Below are positions 53,597-62,639 of a stretch of 64,000 nt of DNA, in pieces. The number at the start of each line of letters is the position of its first letter. Positions within the stretch are counted from its first letter, which is position 1. This DNA comes from CAXWPM01 sp965206125 (GTDB taxonomy: Bacteria > Acidobacteriota > Terriglobia > 20CM-2-55-15): assembly GCA_965206125.1 (NCBI GenBank), contig CBDBIN010000042.1:1-64000 (forward strand), in the 5' to 3' direction. Made by a program: the position numbers and the translations under genes. The notes beneath the pieces are model-generated. The model was not told where the DNA came from. It saw nothing but the letters and a program-made list of their open reading frames with translations, and ran no database searches.

Positions 53597-53938
53597 GGGG
53601 TCACCTCACGAAACGGAAAAATCGTACGCTAAGAGCCATCCGAATGGCCGCTCGTGGTCAACAACAGCCCTTTTCCCCGCATTATCTTGCTCTGTCCAGT
53701 TGAGGCACACCCTAGCCTGTTGTCAGGGAAGGCAGCGCAGTGGCGTCAGGATAGAGTCCTCCTCTAAGTTGATTGACACATCCCGTCAAGGGTCACAGAT
53801 TTCTTCCTGACAGATTGGATTCAGGACGGGAGACTACAGCTGGCAGCAGAACAAGCACGTAAAACAGGGCAACTTCCGGCCCTTACCGCCGCTCAATCAG
53901 CCTTAACGTACGATTTTTTCCGTATCGTGAGGTGACCC
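53597..53938. mobile_element. Tn3-type miniature inverted-repeat element (TIME-like)
   Basis: Ends at 53597-53633 (GGGGTCACCTCACG...GCTAAG) and 53902-53938 (reverse complement) are 37-base inverted repeats with about four differences. They start GGGGTC and end TAAG, with an internal ACGGAAAA, as in the 38-bp repeats of Tn3/Tn21 transposons. The 268-base core has no transposase; a short frame ending inside the right repeat (TDWIQDGRLQLAAEQ...) may be a passenger tail. The expected 5-bp target duplication is not seen. Confidence 0.75.
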
Positions 53939-54079
53939 TGACTAGATCGAAAACATTTCGTTTGGTCACCACGCACCGCATTTTAACTTCGACACTTCAG
54001 AGGAATCGAGCAGGCCTTTGCCCGACCGGATCAAGTCTCCGCGTCCCGTTGGGCAGTGAATTCTCCAGTAGAACATCGG

Positions 54080-54979
54080 TCAAATCGTTAGAGTCAATAC
54101 CGGGTCGATTGCATGCCGTAGGACCCTGTCTACAGTGGTGCCGTAAAAATAGTTCTCGACTGGACCGTATCCCTTCGCACCCATGACAATCATTGTTGGC
54201 GCGATCTGTTTCGCCGCGTTGAGGATGCACTCGCTTGTAGGTCCCAATTCAACCCGTACATGGACAGACTCGTCCGATATGAACTCCGTGGGGATTACAT
54301 TGAGTGCCTGCATTTTGGCCCATTTCCGCGGCTCGTCTAGCGACGATGCGACTTCGCTTGGCTGCAATAGACTATGCAGCATCGTTGGCGTCTTGACCGC
54401 ATAGACCAGATGGATTGGCCAGTCGAAGGCTTTCTTGATTTCGAAAGCATAGTCTGTGACCTTTTTTGCCTGCCGTGAAAAGTCGGTCGCCACCAGAATC
54501 GAGGCCGAATCACCGAAGTACGGGCGTATCTGTTTGCGTTGAATGGACTCTGCGGATTTCGAACTGGCAAGGTGGATGGGGATGGCAAGAACAGGGCGTG
54601 TCGCACTGCGAACCACTCTCATCGTCGTGACACCACGCGTGCTCCCCATAACGACAAGATCAACCATCTCTTGAGACGCAAGTCTGCAAATCTCTTCCGG
54701 AGGCTTGCCCTGCAAGATAATCGGGCGAAAACTGGTTGCCCGCTTCATGTCGTCTCGCAGCTCGGCCTTGATTTCTGTTTCGACATGGAAATCCATCTTT
54801 TTCTGAAGCTCGTGGACATCGAACAGCGATGCCCAGTGCGCGTGGGGACCAAAGAAATTGTTGACGACATGGAGGACAATGACCTCTCTTTCGTTGAACT
54901 GCAATGCCTGAAAAGCACGGCCCAAGGCGCTGTTTCTGTCCTTAGAAAAGTCTGTCGGGAACAAAATTCGTTCGAACAT
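54080..54979 (-). CDS. Universal stress protein, two Usp domains
   Basis: The 299-residue protein starts at ATG 54979 after GGAGGG. Domain 1 is residues 1-150 (FERILFPTDFSKDRNSAL ... DLVVMGSTRG), domain 2 is 160-299 (ASILVATDFSRQAKKVTDYA ... TMIVMGAKGYGPVENYFYGTT). The ATP-binding pattern G-2x-G-9x-G-T is kept in domain 2 and lost in domain 1. Usp proteins help survival under stress. It is bordered by mobile elements on both sides. Confidence 0.92.
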   Translation of the reverse strand: MFERILFPTDFSKDRNSALGRAFQALQFNEREVIVLHVVNNFFGPHAHWASLFDVHELQKKMDFHVETEIKAELRDDMKRATSFRPIILQGKPPEEICRLASQEMVDLVVMGSTRGVTTMRVVRSATRPVLAIPIHLASSKSAESIQRKQIRPYFGDSASILVATDFSRQAKKVTDYAFEIKKAFDWPIHLVYAVKTPTMLHSLLQPSEVASSLDEPRKWAKMQALNVIPTEFISDESVHVRVELGPTSECILNAAKQIAPTMIVMGAKGYGPVENYFYGTTVDRVLRHAIDPVLTLTI

Positions 54980-55361
54980 GCTTTACCCTCCTTCGGGCAT
55001 TGTAGTCCGCCAGAGCATTTCGGACATAATTTGTTGAAAACCAAGAGGACGTTTCACTTGGACAACGTAAAAAGAGCCCACCCCGACCGAGTAAAAGGAC
55101 CCGCCCCCTGGGTTAATGGTTCGTAAGTAAACCCGCGCGCTTCAGGCGGACCCTCCGGAGGACCGGGTTTTCTTGTTCTGCTTGCTGGCGGCACCGAGAC
55201 TTTCGATGAACCGGATGCTTTCCCAATCGAATACCATGGGCGATGGGCGATGATCGGATGTTTGCAGACTTGAACGAAGCCGCTGGCGCGGCGGACGCTA
55301 CGCGTGTGCTGACTGAAGAGTGATGCGGTCCCGATAGAGTGTGAGCCTCAAGGAGGCTCAC
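54980..55361. other. Intergenic region with translational hairpin
   Basis: About 380 bases without a gene. Its last 21 bases (55341-55361) form GTGAGCCT-caagg-AGGCTCAC directly in front of the recombinase start codon. Part of the region is probably the left end of the IS91-type element, whose boundary could not be set. Confidence 0.4.
55341..55361 (+). promoter_or_regulatory. Hairpin covering the ribosome site of the recombinase
   Basis: An 8-bp stem (GTGAGCCT/AGGCTCAC) with a 5-base loop includes the Shine-Dalgarno AAGGAGG (55350-55356); ATG follows at once at 55362. Folding would hide the ribosome site and limit translation. Confidence 0.55.
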
Positions 55362-56252
55362 ATGACGAAACTACGACAGCGGATGCTGGAGGAACTCCAG
55401 CGCCGGAACTACTCACCCGAGACCATCCGGCCGTACCTTTACACGGTCGAAGACTTTTCCCGCTACTTCGGCAAGTCGCCCGACAAGCTCGGACAGGAAG
55501 ACATGCGGCGGTACCAGCTGCATCTGCTGCACGATCGGAAACTGGCGGTAGGCAGCATCATCGCACGGATCGCCGCACTCCGGTTTTTCTTCGTGAAGGT
55601 GCTTCGCAGACCGTATCGCCAGATCGATCTGGTCTATCCGAAACAGCCGACCCGGTTGCCCACGATTCTGAGCGAAGAGGAAGTGGCACGACTGTTGGCC
55701 TCGGCTAACAGCTCCTATCACTTCGTCATCCTGATAACCTTGTATTCGACGGGACTGCGGCGGGCCGAGTTGTGTCGTCTAAAGGTCGAAGACGTCGACA
55801 GCGAATGCATGGTGATCCATGTGAGGCAGGGGAAAGGCAATCGCGATCGCGACGTGACGCTGTCGCCGAAACTGCTGGAAGTCCTGCGTGACTACTGGCG
55901 TTGGCTCAAACCCGGGGAGTATTTGTTCCCCAGTTTGCTCCGGACCCGTCCGGGAAAACCCATCACCCCGAAGACGGTGTGGTATGCCGTCCAACAGGCC
56001 GCCCTGCGTGCCGGCATCGAAAAGAAGATTTCGCCGCACACTCTGCGTCACAGCTGGGCCACTCACCTGCTAGAGCGGGGAACGGATCTGAGAACCATCC
56101 AGCTCCTGCTGGGTCATGTCGATCTGGAATCCACAAGCATCTACCTGCATCTGTCCCAGGCGCACATGCAGGGGGTAGTGAACCCGGTCGACTCTCTATC
56201 GGTTCCCGATCTGGGACCGTCTCCCCGTTTGAGAAAGCCGAAAGGCGAATGA
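55362..56252 (+). CDS. Tyrosine recombinase of an IS91-type element
   Basis: The 296-residue enzyme has the SAM-like N-terminal DNA-binding domain (residues 1-90) and catalytic domain with the R-K-H-R-H-Y set: Arg in TGLRRAEL, Lys in RQGKGNRDR, HTLRHSWATHLL, LLGHVDLEST and Tyr in STSIYLHLS. It overlaps the HUH transposase start by four bases (ATGA at 56249), as in IS91 relatives that carry an integrase-like orf. Confidence 0.93.
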   Translation: MTKLRQRMLEELQRRNYSPETIRPYLYTVEDFSRYFGKSPDKLGQEDMRRYQLHLLHDRKLAVGSIIARIAALRFFFVKVLRRPYRQIDLVYPKQPTRLPTILSEEEVARLLASANSSYHFVILITLYSTGLRRAELCRLKVEDVDSECMVIHVRQGKGNRDRDVTLSPKLLEVLRDYWRWLKPGEYLFPSLLRTRPGKPITPKTVWYAVQQAALRAGIEKKISPHTLRHSWATHLLERGTDLRTIQLLLGHVDLESTSIYLHLSQAHMQGVVNPVDSLSVPDLGPSPRLRKPKGE

Positions 56253-57412
56253 ACCGACCCACCGTGGAGGTGGCCGACATCTTTCGCGTTCGGGTTCGCG
56301 GTTTCCTCCGACATCACCGCCTCGGTATTCAGAAACACAAAGTCCTGCGCGCGATCATGCACTGTCGTACCGCTGCGATGGGCGGTCACATCGACCGGTG
56401 TGCCCAGTGTGGGCGCGAATCCGGAGTCTCGTTCAACTCCTGTCGCAACCGCCATTGTCCAAAGTGTCAGACCCAGGCCCGACGACGTTGGCTCCAGGCC
56501 CGGGAAGCCGAACTCCTGCCCACACCCTACTTCCACGTCGTGTTCACCGTCCCCCACCAGTTCCACCCATTCTTCTTCCAGCACCCGGCCGCACTCTATA
56601 CCCTGCTGTTTCGCAGCGTGGCCGATACGTTGATGGAAGTTGCCGCCAATCCCAAGCGACTCGGCGTACGGATCGGTTTCTTCGGCATCCTGCATACCTG
56701 GAGTCAGAACCTGCAGTTCCATCCCCACATCCATTGTGTCGTACCGGCTGGCGGACTGGCTCCGGATCAGTCCCGTTGGATTCCAGGCTCTCCACGCTTC
56801 TTCCTGCCCAAGCAGGTGCTCGCCCGAGTCTTCCGTGGCAAGTTTCTGGATGGACTCGGTCGCGCCATCGCCAACGGTTCGATCGAACTGTCCGGATCGA
56901 TTCGACACCTGGGTAAACCTAAACACTTCGGTCGGTTCCGTCGCCAAATGCATTCCCGCAAATGGGTCGTCTACATCAAACGTCCCTTTGGGGGTCCCGG
57001 GCACGTGCTCCGCTACCTGGGCCGCTACACCCATCGGGTCGCCATCTCCAATCATCGATTAGTCTCGTTTGACCGGAACCAGGTTCAGTTCCGTTGGCGG
57101 GATTATCGTCATGGCAACAAGAGCCGCATCATGACACTCGCCGCAGATGAGTTCATCCGGCGGTTCTTGTTACACGTTCTACCAAAAGGTTTCGTTCGCA
57201 TCCGCCACTTCGGATTCATGGCCAACTACCGACGAAGCGACTCGTTCGCTCTCTGCCGCCGACTTCTCCATGCGGTACCCGTCGAACCGGACGAAACGAC
57301 CTCGTCGGACTCCTCCTGGTCCTGTCCACACTGTCAGGGACCGATGACTCTCATTCAACGCTTCACCGCCCAGCAACTAGCGAGGCTCACATTCATATGC
57401 GATACGTCCTGA
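56249..57412 (+). CDS. IS91-family HUH (Y1-type) transposase
   Basis: The 387-residue protein has an N-terminal zinc region (CAQCGRESGVSFNSC, HCPKC), the HUH motif in FHPHIHCVVPAGG and the catalytic Tyr in YLGRYTHRVAISNHRL; a C-terminal CPHC knuckle follows. It nicks single-stranded DNA for rolling-circle transposition. AGGCTCACAT occurs both just before the recombinase start (55354) and near the 3' end (57383). Confidence 0.93.
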   Translation: MNRPTVEVADIFRVRVRGFLRHHRLGIQKHKVLRAIMHCRTAAMGGHIDRCAQCGRESGVSFNSCRNRHCPKCQTQARRRWLQAREAELLPTPYFHVVFTVPHQFHPFFFQHPAALYTLLFRSVADTLMEVAANPKRLGVRIGFFGILHTWSQNLQFHPHIHCVVPAGGLAPDQSRWIPGSPRFFLPKQVLARVFRGKFLDGLGRAIANGSIELSGSIRHLGKPKHFGRFRRQMHSRKWVVYIKRPFGGPGHVLRYLGRYTHRVAISNHRLVSFDRNQVQFRWRDYRHGNKSRIMTLAADEFIRRFLLHVLPKGFVRIRHFGFMANYRRSDSFALCRRLLHAVPVEPDETTSSDSSWSCPHCQGPMTLIQRFTAQQLARLTFICDTS

Positions 57413-57791
57413 TCCGACTTCACAACCCGAATACCGACGTGTCATTCAGACACGTCCGCGCCGGAGTCTGCCTCTACCCAAATATCCCGTTAGATCCCGT
57501 CCTTCCAACACACCAATCCGCCGACCCAAACGCATTCCGATTCACACCATCGACGCGGTCATCAACTGCCGGTACCCTTCCTCACCCCCTAACGGCCTCC
57601 AGATCCGGCCCGTTGCCCCTACTTTCTCCATAGCCCACCGCGTCCGCCGCAAACAGCCAGCGCCTTCCTTCAAGTCTTGTTATCCGAACTGCTGCGGGTT
57701 CACATTTTGGCCCGTCCTGTGCAGTCTCGCGCCGCAGCACTTCCGATGAACGCTAGCGACTTACCGGAAACCATCGCCAGGGGAGAAATAA
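57413..57791. other. Intergenic region, no gene seen
   Basis: About 380 bases. The first part may be the right end of the IS91-type element. No conserved reading frame was found. Confidence 0.4.
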
Positions 57792-58168
57792 GTGACTGCA
57801 TCGGTGCGAAGCGTGAACGTTGACAGTGTGAACCGGCTGGTGGAAGCAGTCCGAATCGCGGACGGATTCGACATGGAGAAGATCCTTCGGGCGGCATCCG
57901 ACATCGGAGGATACGCGCCTGAAACGGACCGCGCTACGAACCTAATTGTCGGGCGGAAGAGCCGGACGATAGCGAGAGATTCGCGTGGGTTTCGCGGTGG
58001 CTCGGCCTGAAGGAACCGGAAGCCGAGGTCCTGTTCAATCTCGGCGGGCAGTACGCACCGTCCGAGATCACGCGGGAGCATCTGCTGGCCGTCCTGGATG
58101 CGATCGGTGAAGGTGCGCCGGTGGATCGGGATATCTGGGCCAGGAACGGTCCGGAACGGAACCGGTAA
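57792..58168 (+). pseudogene. Hypothetical protein, frameshifted
   Basis: GTG 57792 follows AGGGGAG. The first 50 residues (VRSVNVDSVNRLVEAVRIADGFDMEKILRAASDIGGYAPETDRATN) and, in another frame from about 57955, ERFAWVSRWLGLKEPEAEVLFNLGGQYAPSEITREHLLAVLDAIGEG to TAA 58168 look like one protein of about 125 residues with one frame change near 57945-57960. No family recognised. Confidence 0.5.
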
Positions 58169-58243
58169 AACACATCCCGTCGACAGGGCAACCGGCTGCA
58201 CACGGTCCGGTATGAATACGGGGCACGGAATCACAAGAAACGA

Positions 58244-58891
58244 ATGAAGAAATCTTCGCTCAAATACGTCGGTTCGAAGGCTGTCCGGGCTCTATTGGAC
58301 CGCTACGCCTGTCCGGTTCCATTTCATGTTGTTCGCATGCGGTTCCTCGGCAATATCGCGACGCCCAAGCTCGACGCATCACCCATCAAAACCATTGAGA
58401 GACTGTGGGGCGGCGAGATGCCTGTGTTCGATAATGTGGAGGCCGTCAATGAACTGTTCGAGACCATGATGAACCTGTGGAACGAATTGACAAAACACCA
58501 ATCGGGAGTCAAACCGGTCCGATTGGCGAGGATGGCCGCCAAGACGGACCGGGAGGGTCTTCGCCTCTTCTGCCAAACGCGCACCGAGGAATTGGAAGGC
58601 TTCATCGACGGCCTGTTCGGGGACGAAGAGGCCATCGACCTGCCGGAACGGGCCAACGAAGCGCTGAATCATCTCACCGATAGCAACGCCATGCTGCACG
58701 GCATTCTTGATCTCGTGGCAAGAGAGCCGGCACCGTCGGCGTCGGAAGAGGACACGGCAAGGACCCTTGAAGCTGTGGTGAAGATCTCACGCATCGCGGA
58801 GAAAGAGCTTCACGCGGTGGTGCTTTCCTGCACGCAAGCACGCCGACAGGCCATCTCGACCATCGCAGTGAACAAGCAGACAATCCATTGA
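58244..58891 (+). CDS. Hypothetical protein, possibly UPF0149-like
   Basis: The 215-residue product is helical and acidic, with PVPFHVVRMRFLGNIATP near residue 25, LWGGEMPVFDNVEAVNELFETMMNLWN near 55 and a long helical tail. The WGGE...FD and ELFETMMNLWN motifs recall UPF0149/YecA proteins, though weakly. No signal peptide or membrane helix. Beside mobile elements. Confidence 0.5.
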   Translation: MKKSSLKYVGSKAVRALLDRYACPVPFHVVRMRFLGNIATPKLDASPIKTIERLWGGEMPVFDNVEAVNELFETMMNLWNELTKHQSGVKPVRLARMAAKTDREGLRLFCQTRTEELEGFIDGLFGDEEAIDLPERANEALNHLTDSNAMLHGILDLVAREPAPSASEEDTARTLEAVVKISRIAEKELHAVVLSCTQARRQAISTIAVNKQTIH

Positions 58892-59174
58892 TCTGATCCG
58901 CGCCGCTCTGCCTTCATGATCGTTGGACAGTTCAGGGGGAAACAATCCGGGCAGATTGAAACCATCTCTGTGAATCGCACATCCCCCGTCAACGCGGCCG
59001 TCTGTGCTGGCGACATCTGGCCGCCGGTTGAAATTGCGCCTATGCACCAAGAGACGTACCTTTTCTCTCTTCAATCTCCATATAGTTAGCCATCAGGTCA
59101 GTCGTGGCCAAAAAAAGCGAAATCTCGAGGGCTACAAGAGGCAAGGTAAACGCTTTATTCCTCCAATGAAGCAG
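58892..59174. other. Intergenic region, no gene seen
   Basis: About 280 bases between the hypothetical gene and the resolvase fragment, with no supported feature. Confidence 0.4.
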
Positions 59175-59369
59175 TTACCGCAGAAGGCGATCGAGTTTCC
59201 ACACCACGACGACATCGCCCTTGCGCGCGAACGCGAGGAGCTTCTCTCTCTCCGGGAGAGTCGTGCGGGTGCCGGAGAGCTTCTTGCAGCCACCGTCGAT
59301 GAGCGCGTCGTGCTGGAGTCGCAGCGTCTGGTCTTGGGTGGAGACCCGTGCATACCCAATGAGCATCAT
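59175..59369 (-). pseudogene. Serine resolvase, N-terminal fragment
   Basis: From ATG 59369 the 64-residue product reads MMLIGYARVSTQDQTLRLQ (catalytic Ser present) and ends DVVVVWKLDRLLR, matching the resolvase N-terminal domain up to the first long strand; a short internal stretch is altered and the DNA-binding helix-turn-helix is missing. Such genes belong to Tn3-like transposons. Confidence 0.7.
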
Positions 59370-59504
59370 CACCCCCCTGTCGGGGTGTCGCAAAAGTCCC
59401 GCGACCCCGTAGAATTGCAACAATGACTTATGCGACAGGGTTTTGCAACGCAATCCGCGTCCTGATCCTGCGTCGTGAGCCTTCCCCGTTACCTGTCGCG
59501 AAAC

Positions 59505-61230
59505 CGACCCAGACTGTGTGAAAAGTCGGCGACAGCCGGGCGGGAGTCGGTGAACTGGCATCAGGTTCCCCATGGCGGCTGGTAAAATGTGTCATGGCAC
59601 ATATCACCGGTGAAGACCGTTCCCAGCTTCTGCTTCTGCCCGATCCTGTGGACGACTACGTGGGACCGGACAACCCGGTCCGTTTCATTGATGCGTTCGT
59701 CGACGGCCTCGACCTTGAGGCGGCTGGATTCCAGCGCGTTCGGCCCAACGACAAGGGCCGTCCAGGCTACGATCCCGCAGATCTGCTGAAGCTGTATATC
59801 TACGGGTATCTGAATCGTATTCGGTCGAGCCGCAGGCTGGAGACAGAGACGCATCGCAACCTCGAGGCGATCTGGCTGCTACGCCAGCTGAAGCCCGACT
59901 TCAAGACGATCGCCGACTTCCGGCGCGACAATCGGCATGCGTTCCGGGCGGTGTTTCGGCAGTTCGTGCGGTTGTGCCGGGAACTCGATCTGTACGGGCG
60001 GGAGTTGATCGCCGTGGACGGCACGCGCATTAAGGCGGTGAACCACCGGGACCGCAACTTCACGCGGGCCAAGCTGAAGACGGACCTGCAGCGTATCGAC
60101 GACCGACTCGACCGCTACCTCGACCAGGTAAACGAGGCCGACGCGGATGATGCCGGCGGCAGAGCGGCTGCCGTGGCGGATCTTCAGGAGAAGATCGCAT
60201 CGATCCGTAAGAGGAAGGAGACCTTGGAGGGGCATCGGCAGACGCTGGACGATACCGGAGAAGCCCATCTGTCGCTTACGGATCCGGACTCCCGGTCAAT
60301 GCATTCCGGGACACGGGTCGGAGTGGGCTACAACGTCCAGATCGCTGTCGACACCAAGCACAACCTGATCGCCGAACAGCAGGTCCACAGCAAGGTCGCG
60401 GACCTCGGTCTGCTCGCGGAGACGGCTACAGCGGCTCGGGAGAACTTGGCTGTCGACGAGATCGACGCGGTCGCGGACCGAGGCTACTACAAGATCGAAG
60501 ACATTGAGGACTGCGAAGCCGCTGGGATCACGCCCTACGTTCCGAAGCCCGACCGGAGCACGGCCAGACGCAGTGGCCACTTTCCGAAGTCCGATTTCCA
60601 ATACGACGACGCCACGGACACCTACCGGTGCCCCGCTGGTGAGCGCCTGGTGCCGTTGTATCGCAGAAGCGTGGGTAAGTCGCGCACAGGCACGTATCTT
60701 GTCAGTTACGCCAACCGCGCCGCATGCAGAGGCTGCGGCCTACGCGAACGATGTACCAAGAACACCTATCGGAGCATCACGCGCTTCGAGAACGAAGCAA
60801 CGATGGAGCGCATGGCGAACCGTCTCGCCGCCCGGCCCGAGGTGATGGATTGTCGCCGGGAGTCGGTCGAGCATCCCTTCGGTTCGATCAAGCAGTGGAT
60901 GGGCCAAGGCGCGTTCCTGACGCGCCGGCTCGGCAATGTCCGCGGGGAGTTCAGCCTCACCGCCTTGGCCTACAACATGCGACGCGCAATCAACCTCGTA
61001 GGAATTCCCGCTTTGATTGCCGTCGCAGCGGTTTGACCGGGTAATCCGCCCGTTTTTGGCGCAACAGTCCGCCTCCATCCCGCGTTTCCCAGTCACAGCA
61101 ACACCTCACGCCACCGAAAAGGCTGGCAGCCCCGAGTGATCTGTGCCGCCACGGGTCCGTCATCGTGCTTGCCCTTCGGTGTTGCCGGATCAGCGATCCA
61201 CGACTTGGACTTTTCACACAGTCTGGGTCG
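59505..61230 (+). mobile_element. IS1182-family insertion sequence, complete
   Basis: Perfect 23-bp inverted repeats (CGACCCAGACTGTGTGAAAA and 3 more bases) lie at 59505-59527 and 61208-61230, making a 1,726-bp element with one transposase gene. No target duplication is apparent in the flanks. Confidence 0.88.
59594..61036 (+). CDS. IS1182-family transposase
   Basis: The 480-residue protein shows the family pattern: N-terminal DUF772-type region (GRPGYDPADLLKLYIYGYLNRIRSSRRLE), the DDE core with Asp in IAVDGTRIKAVN, Asp in DEIDAVADRGYYK and Glu in RRESVEHPFGSIKQW, and a C-terminal zinc cluster (CRGCGLRERC). It is intact and probably functional. ATG 59594 is taken as start. Confidence 0.95.
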   Translation: MAHITGEDRSQLLLLPDPVDDYVGPDNPVRFIDAFVDGLDLEAAGFQRVRPNDKGRPGYDPADLLKLYIYGYLNRIRSSRRLETETHRNLEAIWLLRQLKPDFKTIADFRRDNRHAFRAVFRQFVRLCRELDLYGRELIAVDGTRIKAVNHRDRNFTRAKLKTDLQRIDDRLDRYLDQVNEADADDAGGRAAAVADLQEKIASIRKRKETLEGHRQTLDDTGEAHLSLTDPDSRSMHSGTRVGVGYNVQIAVDTKHNLIAEQQVHSKVADLGLLAETATAARENLAVDEIDAVADRGYYKIEDIEDCEAAGITPYVPKPDRSTARRSGHFPKSDFQYDDATDTYRCPAGERLVPLYRRSVGKSRTGTYLVSYANRAACRGCGLRERCTKNTYRSITRFENEATMERMANRLAARPEVMDCRRESVEHPFGSIKQWMGQGAFLTRRLGNVRGEFSLTALAYNMRRAINLVGIPALIAVAAV

Positions 61231-61369
61231 TTTTGGAGACGCCAGTGCTGATCGGCTACGCGCGGTAGCGTGGAAACCGCCCGCATCGTCTCGGCCTTGC
61301 CCGAACCGATCGCCGACCTGCGGGATGCAAGCAGAAACGTTTAGTCGTATACAGGGCGTCGTGGAGGTC
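61231..61369. other. Spacer between IS1182 and the toxin-antitoxin pair
   Basis: No gene seen. A short piece at 61249 (GTGCTGATCGGCTACGCGCG) encodes VLIGYAR, like a resolvase start, but it stops at once. Confidence 0.4.
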
Positions 61370-61398
61370 TTGACAACTCCCAAAAACGTAATTACTGT
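61370..61398 (+). promoter_or_regulatory. Sigma-70-type promoter of the toxin-antitoxin operon
   Basis: TTGACA at 61370-61375 and TACTGT at 61393-61398 are 17 bases apart, 34 bases before the antitoxin start. The region around ATTACTGTAAGTAC is partly symmetric and may be the antitoxin operator. Confidence 0.65.
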
Positions 61399-61432
61399 AA
61401 GTACACCAAGATTCTCAAGGAAAATCCTGACA

Positions 61433-61687
61433 ATGAGGAAAGTAACTGGTGCCAGAGATATCAAGTTGATCGCTGTCGGCAATTCCAGGGGAATCCGCCT
61501 GCCGAAAACCCTGCTTCAAAAGTATGGCTGGAGTGACTCCCTTGTCCTGGAAGAAACGGCGGAAGGCATCTTTCTGCACGGCAAGGAAGGGGACAAGCTC
61601 TCCTGGAAAGACACCTATCAATGCATGGCCGTGGAGCATGAAGACTGGAACGATCTGGACGTGACGGTCGCCGATGGACTGGACTGA
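61433..61687 (+). CDS. AbrB/MazE-type antitoxin
   Basis: The 84-residue protein from ATG 61433 has the swapped-hairpin AbrB fold motif (DIKLIAVGNSRGIRLPKTLLQKYGW) and an acidic, probably disordered C-terminus (DWNDLDVTVADGLD) of the kind that wraps around a toxin. It precedes the toxin gene by two bases. Antitoxins of this class neutralise the toxin and repress their own operon. Confidence 0.88.
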   Translation: MRKVTGARDIKLIAVGNSRGIRLPKTLLQKYGWSDSLVLEETAEGIFLHGKEGDKLSWKDTYQCMAVEHEDWNDLDVTVADGLD

Positions 61688-61689
61688 CG

Positions 61690-62019
61690 GTGACCTTTCC
61701 CAAGCGATATGCTATTTACCTTGCCGACCTCAATCCCACCGTAGGCGGAGAGATTCGCAAGGTACGGCCCGTCGTGGTGGTCAGCCGGAATGAGATGAAT
61801 CGGTTTTTGGACACGGTCGTCGTCTGCCCTCTCACCTCTGTCCTGCATCCTCGGTGGCGTGGACGGCTACAGATACACTGCGCTGGGAAAGACGCTGAGG
61901 TTGCCGTGGACCAGATCCGCACCATCAGCAAGCAGCGGCTGAAAAAACGGATCGACAGCCTGTCTGCCGAGGAATCGGCCCAACTCCGATGCCTTATCAC
62001 GGAGATGTACGGGGAATAG
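61690..62019 (+). CDS. MazF/PemK-family endoribonuclease toxin
   Basis: From GTG 61690 the 109-residue protein shows the family order IYLADLNPTVGGEIRKVRPVVVVS, TVVVCPLTS and VDQIRTISKQRL, with the usual Arg/Ser/Thr active-site residues. MazF enzymes cut mRNA at short sequence motifs. It is coupled to the antitoxin. The pair sits between IS relics, typical of a mobile stabilising module. Confidence 0.92.
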   Translation: MTFPKRYAIYLADLNPTVGGEIRKVRPVVVVSRNEMNRFLDTVVVCPLTSVLHPRWRGRLQIHCAGKDAEVAVDQIRTISKQRLKKRIDSLSAEESAQLRCLITEMYGE

Positions 62020-62058
62020 CAATCGGCGATGCAAAGGTGCACCCCACGACCGCCAATC

Positions 62059-62291
62059 GGTTCTGGTGCAGATAGGATCGTCGGAGTGATAAACCAGGAG
62101 CGCACTGTCGCGACGTGGACTATCCGGCCATGACGTAGCGCCAGAGCACTGCGGGATTCGACCGCAATGTGATCGGAATTGCGAACTGGTCTTTCTGAAT
62201 CTTCTGTGCCAGCTCGATCCCGATGATCACGCGCCGCGCATTGTAGAATGTCTTGAATCCCAACATCGGCCGCAATCGCCCCTTCACCCAC
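62059..62291 (-). mobile_element. IS6-family element, 3' fragment
   Basis: The inverted-repeat end GGTTCTGGTGCAGATA (62059-62074) and about 57 C-terminal transposase codons (62120-62291; RLRPMLGFKTFYNARRV ... PAVLWRYVMAG) remain, in opposite orientation and slightly diverged from the complete copy at 48374. Confidence 0.9.
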
Positions 62292-62638
62292 TCACCGCCA
62301 TTCCAACGCAGATTTGTTAGCCAACCCCAGGGAGCATGATGCGGTGCTTTCCCGGTTTCCGACGTAGCGATGGAAATCAACCTCAGCTGTCGTGACTTCG
62401 AACACTTCGTCGAGCCACAGCTCGAAGTTTTCGGTCGACGGAGCGGCACCATAAAAATCGACGCGACCCCTGCCGAGACGACTACTCTGAAGTTCGAGTT
62501 CGATGTGGTCATCTTCTGGGTTTGCGTCGGTAATGCGTACCGGCTCGCTGGCACGCAGGGGAAACAGGTCTCCGCGGTGTAGTACGAATGCTCCGTCATC
62601 GAGGTCACCCAGATAGAGTTTTCGGCGACCATCGACAG
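62292..62638 (-). pseudogene. Hypothetical protein fragment
   Basis: Reading leftward from about 62638 to TGA at 62292 gives about 115 codons with clear protein character: KLYLGDLDDGAFVLHRGDLFPL, HIELELQSSRLGRGRVDFYG, ENFELWLDEVFEVTTAEVDF, HRYVGNRESTA. The start is lost at the junction with the IS256 relic and the end at the IS6 fragment. The GNRxS block recalls the start of Ada-like metal-binding domains. Function unknown. Confidence 0.5.
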
Positions 62639-62639
62639 T

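Larger units (their letters stand above)
55300..57420 (+). mobile_element. IS91-type rolling-circle insertion sequence
   Basis: Recombinase and HUH transposase are coupled and intact, so the element may be active. The exact ends (oriIS, terIS) could not be located, so the limits are approximate. Confidence 0.7.

Noticed and set aside
61249..61275. Second half of a resolvase gene split by IS1182
   Set aside because: Only seven residues (VLIGYAR) match before a stop and orientation does not fit the fragment at 59175.
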